Shown: positions 43,852 through 47,052 of the stretch, one piece after another
Numbering within the stretch: position 1 is the first letter of the stretch
Layout of the letters: the number at the start of each line of letters is the position of its first letter
Assembly: GCA_009773335.1 (NCBI GenBank)
Contig: WRPF01000019.1
Span: 1 to 47,052 of the forward strand
Length of the DNA: 47,052 bases
Source of the DNA: Caulobacteraceae bacterium
GTDB lineage: Bacteria; Pseudomonadota; Alphaproteobacteria; Caulobacterales; Aquidulcibacteraceae
Direction of reading: 5' to 3'
Notes under the pieces: generated by a model
Told to the model about the DNA's origin: nothing
The model's database searches: none
Seen by the model: the letters and a program-made list of their open reading frames with translations, nothing else
Translations under genes and position numbers: made by a program

Positions 43852-44479
43852 AACCGATCTCCTCGCGCAGCTCCGAAACGTCGCGCGCGCGGTAACGGCG
43901 ATCGCGTTCGGCGTCGCGGAGACGGTTTTCCACGCGGCCGCGATCGCTGTAGAGCCGGTCGAGTTCGTTGCGGTGACGCTGGCGCTCCTCTTCCGTCGCC
44001 GAGCGTTCGAGGCCGAGCTGGTTGGCCTGGATCTTGTGTTCGAGATCGTCGCGTTCGTTGCGCAGGGACGTGATCGTGCTTTCCACGCTCTGCAGCGCCG
44101 CGACGACCGTGTGTGCGCGGTAGCCCTCCGCGTGCGCGTCGCGGAACATGCCGTCGAGTTCGGGTGGGCACACGCCGTTGTAGGAATTGCCGTCGAGGCC
44201 GAGGCGGAACGCGCGGTCCGGCTGGCACCAGGTCCACAGGCCGTCGCGCCGGCCGGCCATGTAGGCCTCCTGATCGGCGCCGTAGCCCGCCGCGACGCAG
44301 GCCTGCTGGCGCGAGACGAAGCGTTCGGGAACGCGGCCCTCCGCGCCGTCCTGGTAGCCAAGCGCCTTCCAGTCCGCGACCGAGCACTGCGCCGGCGACA
44401 TCGCCGGCCCGCCGATCGTCTCGCACGCCGCCAGGGCCGCCGCCCCCAGGCCGATCAGGCCCGCCATCATCAACCGCAT
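43832..44479 (-). CDS. DUF2799 lipoprotein with coiled coil
   Basis: A 215-residue protein. ATG 44479 starts a lipoprotein signal with lipobox LAAC and Cys19. The middle part (CSVADWKALGYQDGAEG, FRLGLDGNSYNGVCP) matches DUF2799, and residues about 130-205 form an Arg/Glu-rich coiled coil (ITSLRNERDDLEHKI, RNELDRLYSDRGRVENRLRD). It is probably anchored to a membrane facing the periplasm. Role unknown. Confidence 0.8.
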   Translation of the reverse strand: MRLMMAGLIGLGAAALAACETIGGPAMSPAQCSVADWKALGYQDGAEGRVPERFVSRQQACVAAGYGADQEAYMAGRRDGLWTWCQPDRAFRLGLDGNSYNGVCPPELDGMFRDAHAEGYRAHTVVAALQSVESTITSLRNERDDLEHKIQANQLGLERSATEEERQRHRNELDRLYSDRGRVENRLRDAERDRRYRARDVSELREEIGFRFGSW

Positions 44480-44576
44480 GTCCGGTCTCCCCTGCTTTCC
44501 TCGCAGCCTGCCGCATCCAACATGGACGCCACATGAACCGCTCGACAGACTCCGCATCCCCAACTACGCACCCGGC

Positions 44577-45419
44577 ATGAGCAAGACAATCATCGTCACC
44601 GGCGGCACGGACGGCATCGGCAAGGCGACCGTCAAGGCGCTCGTCGCACAGGGCGCGGCGGTGACCATCGTCGCGCGCAACAAGGCCAAGGCCGACGCGC
44701 TTGCGGCCGAGCTGAAACACGAGACGCCGAACGCCGCGGTGCGCTTCGTCCAGTGCGATCTTTTCTCCCGCCGGGCGATCGACGCGGCGGGCGCGGAAAT
44801 TCTCGCCACGCATCCGCGCATCGACGTGCTGGTCAACAACGCCGGCGGCTTCTTCGCCAAACGCGACCTCACCGAAGACGGCGTCGAGCGCACCTTCGCG
44901 CTCAACCACCTCGCCTACGCCCAGCTCACCGCGCTGCTGCTCGACCGTCTCAAGGCGTCGGGCCCCGCGCGCATCGTCTCCGTGGCCTCGGGCGTGCACG
45001 CGACGGGAACGCTCGACTTCGACGACCTCATGGGCGCGCGGCGATACGCCGGCTGGAACGCCTACTGCAACTCGAAGCTCGCCAACGTCTGCTGGACCTA
45101 CGCGCTCGCGCGGCGGCTCGAAGGAACGAACGTCACCGCCAACACGCTGCATCCGGGCTTCGTCGCCTCGCGCTTCGGCCACAACAACGGCGGCGTCACC
45201 GGCCTGGTCATGGGTCTCGCACAGCGCTTCGGCGCGATCAGCGAACCCGAGGGCGCGAAGACCAGCGTGCATCTCGCCGCATCGCCCGAGGTCGAAGGCG
45301 TGAGCGGACGCTACTTCACCGCATGCAAGGAGGTGCGCTCGTCTTCCGCATCGCGCGATGAGGCGACGCAGGAAAAACTCTGGAGCGTCACCGAGGCGCT
45401 TCTGCGCGAGGCCGCATGA
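44577..45419 (+). CDS. Short-chain dehydrogenase/reductase
   Basis: A 280-residue SDR of the retinol-dehydrogenase-like group. The cofactor motif TGGTDGIG is at 8-15, NNAGG near 86, and the active-site Tyr163 and Lys167 are in YCNSK, with the Ser in [11 protein letters not shown] 44577 lacks a clear ribosome site. Its stop overlaps the thiE start as ATGA. The substrate is unknown. Confidence 0.9.
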   Translation: MSKTIIVTGGTDGIGKATVKALVAQGAAVTIVARNKAKADALAAELKHETPNAAVRFVQCDLFSRRAIDAAGAEILATHPRIDVLVNNAGGFFAKRDLTEDGVERTFALNHLAYAQLTALLLDRLKASGPARIVSVASGVHATGTLDFDDLMGARRYAGWNAYCNSKLANVCWTYALARRLEGTNVTANTLHPGFVASRFGHNNGGVTGLVMGLAQRFGAISEPEGAKTSVHLAASPEVEGVSGRYFTACKEVRSSSASRDEATQEKLWSVTEALLREAA

Positions 45420-46060
45420 ACACGCGCGAGCGCACGCGACTTTACCTGATCACGCCGCCGCGCGTGGACGCGGGCTTTGCAGCGACGCTGAAGGATGCGC
45501 TCTCCGGAGGCGACGCAGCGGCGGTGCAGCTGCGCCTGAAGGACGCCGACGACGCGACTATTCTCGCCACGGCGAAAGCGCTCATGCCGGTCGTGCAGGA
45601 CGCGGGCGCGGCGTTCATCCTCAACGACCGCCCCGATCTCGCCGAACGCGTCGGCGCCGACGGCGTGCATGTGGGCCAGAGCGACGCAAGTTACGCGGAT
45701 GCGCGCCGCGCCATGGGGCCGGACCGCATCGTCGGCGTCACCTGCCACGACAGCCGCCACCTCGCGATGGAAGCCGGAGAAGCGGGCGCGGACTATGTGG
45801 CGTTCGGCGCGTTCCACGCCTCCGATACGAAAGCGCCGCCGACCTTCGCCGACCCCGAAATCCTCGAATGGTGGCAGGCGCTGATGGAAGTGCCCTGCGT
45901 GGCCATCGGCGGCATCACCGTGGAGAACGCCGAACCGCTCGTGCGCGCCGGCGCCGATTTCATCGCGGTCTCGAACGGCGTGTGGGCGCATCCTGCGGGG
46001 CCGAAGGCCGCAGTAGCGGCGTTCAACGCGATGTTTGATCGCGCGCTCGCCGACAGTTGA
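45416..46060 (+). CDS. thiE: Thiamine phosphate synthase
   Basis: A 214-residue TIM barrel that joins HMP-pyrophosphate and thiazole phosphate. [41 protein letters not shown] and VAIGGIT mark the active site. It is translationally coupled to the SDR gene, and I see no TPP riboswitch upstream of the pair. Confidence 0.92.
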   Translation: MNTRERTRLYLITPPRVDAGFAATLKDALSGGDAAAVQLRLKDADDATILATAKALMPVVQDAGAAFILNDRPDLAERVGADGVHVGQSDASYADARRAMGPDRIVGVTCHDSRHLAMEAGEAGADYVAFGAFHASDTKAPPTFADPEILEWWQALMEVPCVAIGGITVENAEPLVRAGADFIAVSNGVWAHPAGPKAAVAAFNAMFDRALADS

Positions 46061-46070
46061 ATCTGCCGTG

Positions 46071-46201
46071 CTTCCCCGCGAGGGGAAGCTGTCAGTGCGC
46101 AGCACTGACTGATGGGGCGGTAAGCTCGCCTTTCGAAATCGAGCCGCCGCCCCATCCGTCTTGCGGCTGCGCCGCAAGCCACCTTCCCCTCTCGGGGAAG
46201 G
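46071..46201. repeat. Five-hairpin palindromic cluster between thiE and sodC
   Basis: Five perfect stem-loops follow each other: 46071-46088 (CTTCCCC/GGGGAAG), 46091-46109 (GTCAGTG/CACTGAC), 46111-46156 (GATGGGGCGG/CCGCCCCATC, 26-base loop), 46160-46178 (CTTGCGGC/GCCGCAAG) and 46182-46201 (CCTTCCCC/GGGGAAGG). The outer two share sequence. The block fills the gap between convergent thiE and sodC and probably ends both transcripts. It looks like a mosaic repeat found elsewhere in such genomes. Confidence 0.8.
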
Positions 46202-46219
46202 ACGGAAACTGCTGTGCCT

Positions 46220-46831
46220 CTAGGGCTTCAGCGCCGCGCACGCGATGCGCGCACCTGCGCCGCCGATGGGCTGCGACAGGTGATCGTCGGCGTTGGCGTG
46301 GATGACGAGCGCTGCGCCCTTCGGCCCGAGCAGCGGCGCATTGTGATGGCCGTGCCCCATCGCGCCCAACGTGGCGCCGTGCGCGAGGAGTTCCGCGGCG
46401 AAGGGACCGTCCGTATCGGCGACGAAGATGTTCGTCATGTCGCCGTCCTCTGGGCCTTTCGGATTGAGCAGTCCGTGCGTGCCGCCCGCCTCGGGATGGC
46501 CCATGTGCGCGCCCGCCGCCTGGAAGCCTGCTGCGAAGTCCGAGCAGTCGCCGTTTTGATGGATGTGCGCGCCGTGCCAGCCGGGCGTCAACGCGCGCGG
46601 ATTGAACTCGAGCATGACCACCACGCCGCGCGGGCCTTCGCGGAACAGTGCGTGCCCGATCTTCGCGCCCTGCGCGTTGATGACGTCGGCCTGCGCCTGC
46701 GCGCCGATGGTCGGCGACGGCGCCATCGCGGCCATGTCGTGTTGGCCATGGTGTGCCTCCATATGGCCCGCACAGGCGGCGAGCGCGGAAAGCAGTGCGA
46801 TGGCGGAGACACGAAGCGGCAAGGACGGCAT
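46220..46831 (-). CDS. sodC: Cu/Zn superoxide dismutase, lipoprotein type
   Basis: A 203-residue periplasmic enzyme that dismutates superoxide. ATG 46831 begins a lipoprotein signal with lipobox LAAC and Cys20. The Cu ligands are in HGAHIHQNGDCS (His89 and His91), Zn-ligand region AHMGHPEAGGTHG, and the disulfide pair is Cys95 with the Cys in RIACAALKP. Residues 22-31 (GHMEAHHGQHDM region) are His-rich, as in some bacterial SodC that capture metal. The transposase remnant lies just upstream. Confidence 0.92.
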   Translation of the reverse strand: MPSLPLRVSAIALLSALAACAGHMEAHHGQHDMAAMAPSPTIGAQAQADVINAQGAKIGHALFREGPRGVVVMLEFNPRALTPGWHGAHIHQNGDCSDFAAGFQAAGAHMGHPEAGGTHGLLNPKGPEDGDMTNIFVADTDGPFAAELLAHGATLGAMGHGHHNAPLLGPKGAALVIHANADDHLSQPIGGAGARIACAALKP

Positions 46832-46929
46832 GACAGGAACTCCGGGATGCGATGGGCGCACCCTGGGCGCAGGGCGCAGGCAGCGCAAGACTCGAACGCC
46901 GCGAGACCATCGCGCCGCAAACTCCGTCA

Positions 46930-47052
46930 TCAAGTCAGTGCGTGGCGATTGTCATTGGCTTTGAGCAGTGCGTTGGCGAAGACGACGAGTTTTCGCGCGA
47001 CGGCGGCGAGAGCGAGACGTTTGGGTTTTCCCGCTTCGATGAGACGGTTGTA
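46930..47052 (-). pseudogene. IS110-family transposase, C-terminal end (cut by window edge)
   Basis: The last 40 residues and stop of a leftward frame are visible: YNRLIEAGKPKRLALAAVAR then KLVVFANALL. This matches the C-terminus of IS110/IS116/IS902 transposases. The gene may be intact beyond the edge; only its end is seen. The stop at 46930-46932 is about 100 bases upstream of sodC, so the insertion may have displaced or supplied the sodC promoter. Such elements use DEDD-type recombination and often lack inverted ends. Confidence 0.75.

Noticed and set aside
44480-44576. A TPP riboswitch upstream of the SDR-thiE pair
   Set aside because: No conserved CUGAGA-type element or suitable stems are visible, and the leader is short.
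1-47052. CRISPR arrays, tRNA or rRNA genes
   Set aside because: No regularly spaced direct repeats were found, and no cloverleaf with GTTCRANNC-type T arm or rRNA signature was noticed in the intergenic stretches. A tRNAscan or Rfam run would be decisive.

Overview
The window is high-GC DNA (about two-thirds G+C by eye) from an alphaproteobacterium. It most resembles the Caulobacterales/Hyphomonadaceae group. The reasons are the gene order rpmH-rnpA-yidC-engB-argB-(HAD)-dapD-dapE-truA-fmt-def, the ffs-dnaX-ybaB-recR block, a 6S-like RNA locus upstream of the formyl-THF cyclo-ligase gene, and TTGACG-type -35 boxes. This placement rests on gene content and order; no database comparison was possible. 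The window is ordinary chromosome with a few accessory pieces. The only mobile-element remnant is the 3' end of an IS110-type transposase at the right edge.

Layout. 1-3.3 kb: a truncated P1-family peptidase facing left, a lipoprotein gamma-glutamyltransferase facing right, a small unknown protein, and two palindromic repeat regions. 3.3-7.7 kb (minus): a tightly packed four-gene set encoding a DUF547 exported protein, a TVP38/VTT membrane protein, a mercuric-reductase-like FAD oxidoreductase and a sensor histidine kinase without a visible response regulator. 7.8-16.5 kb (plus): core genes for ribosome/RNase P (rpmH, rnpA), membrane insertion (yidC), ribosome assembly (engB), arginine (argB) and lysine/peptidoglycan synthesis (dapD, dapE), with a DUF1036 secreted protein and a HAD phosphatase between. 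17-20.5 kb (minus): truA, fmt, a degenerate GGDEF/EAL-like protein and def. 20.7-26.5 kb: a TetR/thioesterase pair with a perfect 15-bp-arm operator, SRP RNA, dnaX, ybaB, recR, an RTX-repeat protein and a small lipoprotein.

26.5-31.4 kb: an acyl-CoA dehydrogenase and a PF10118 metal-dependent hydrolase diverging from a TetR gene, then yebC, a long perfect inverted repeat, the formyl-THF cyclo-ligase gene and a probable 6S RNA. 32-37 kb: glycolysis/Calvin genes gap, pgk and fba, with a DUF1993 gene and an AbrB-Doc toxin-antitoxin module between gap and pgk. 37-39.6 kb (minus): a DUF2946 protein and a TonB-dependent receptor. 39.7-42.4 kb (plus): an ArsR-led operon with an AHSA1 protein, a YciI protein, a glutathione S-transferase and a two-domain DUF1428 fusion. 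42.4-47 kb: a flavoprotein, a DUF2799 lipoprotein, an SDR-thiE pair, a five-hairpin repeat, a Cu/Zn superoxide dismutase lipoprotein and the IS110 tail.

The most unusual points are these. (1) rnpA has no standard start codon downstream of rpmH; its frame is open through all of rpmH from an ATG 19 nt before the rpmH start, a nested arrangement like that known from Thermus. (2) A double-hairpin palindromic element lies in frame inside dnaX and resembles intergenic repeats elsewhere in the window. (3) Several regulators have clear operators that sit on their own promoter or start codon (AbrB-Doc, ArsR, two TetR genes). I found no CRISPR array, no tRNA or rRNA gene, and no convincing large new defence or biosynthetic system.
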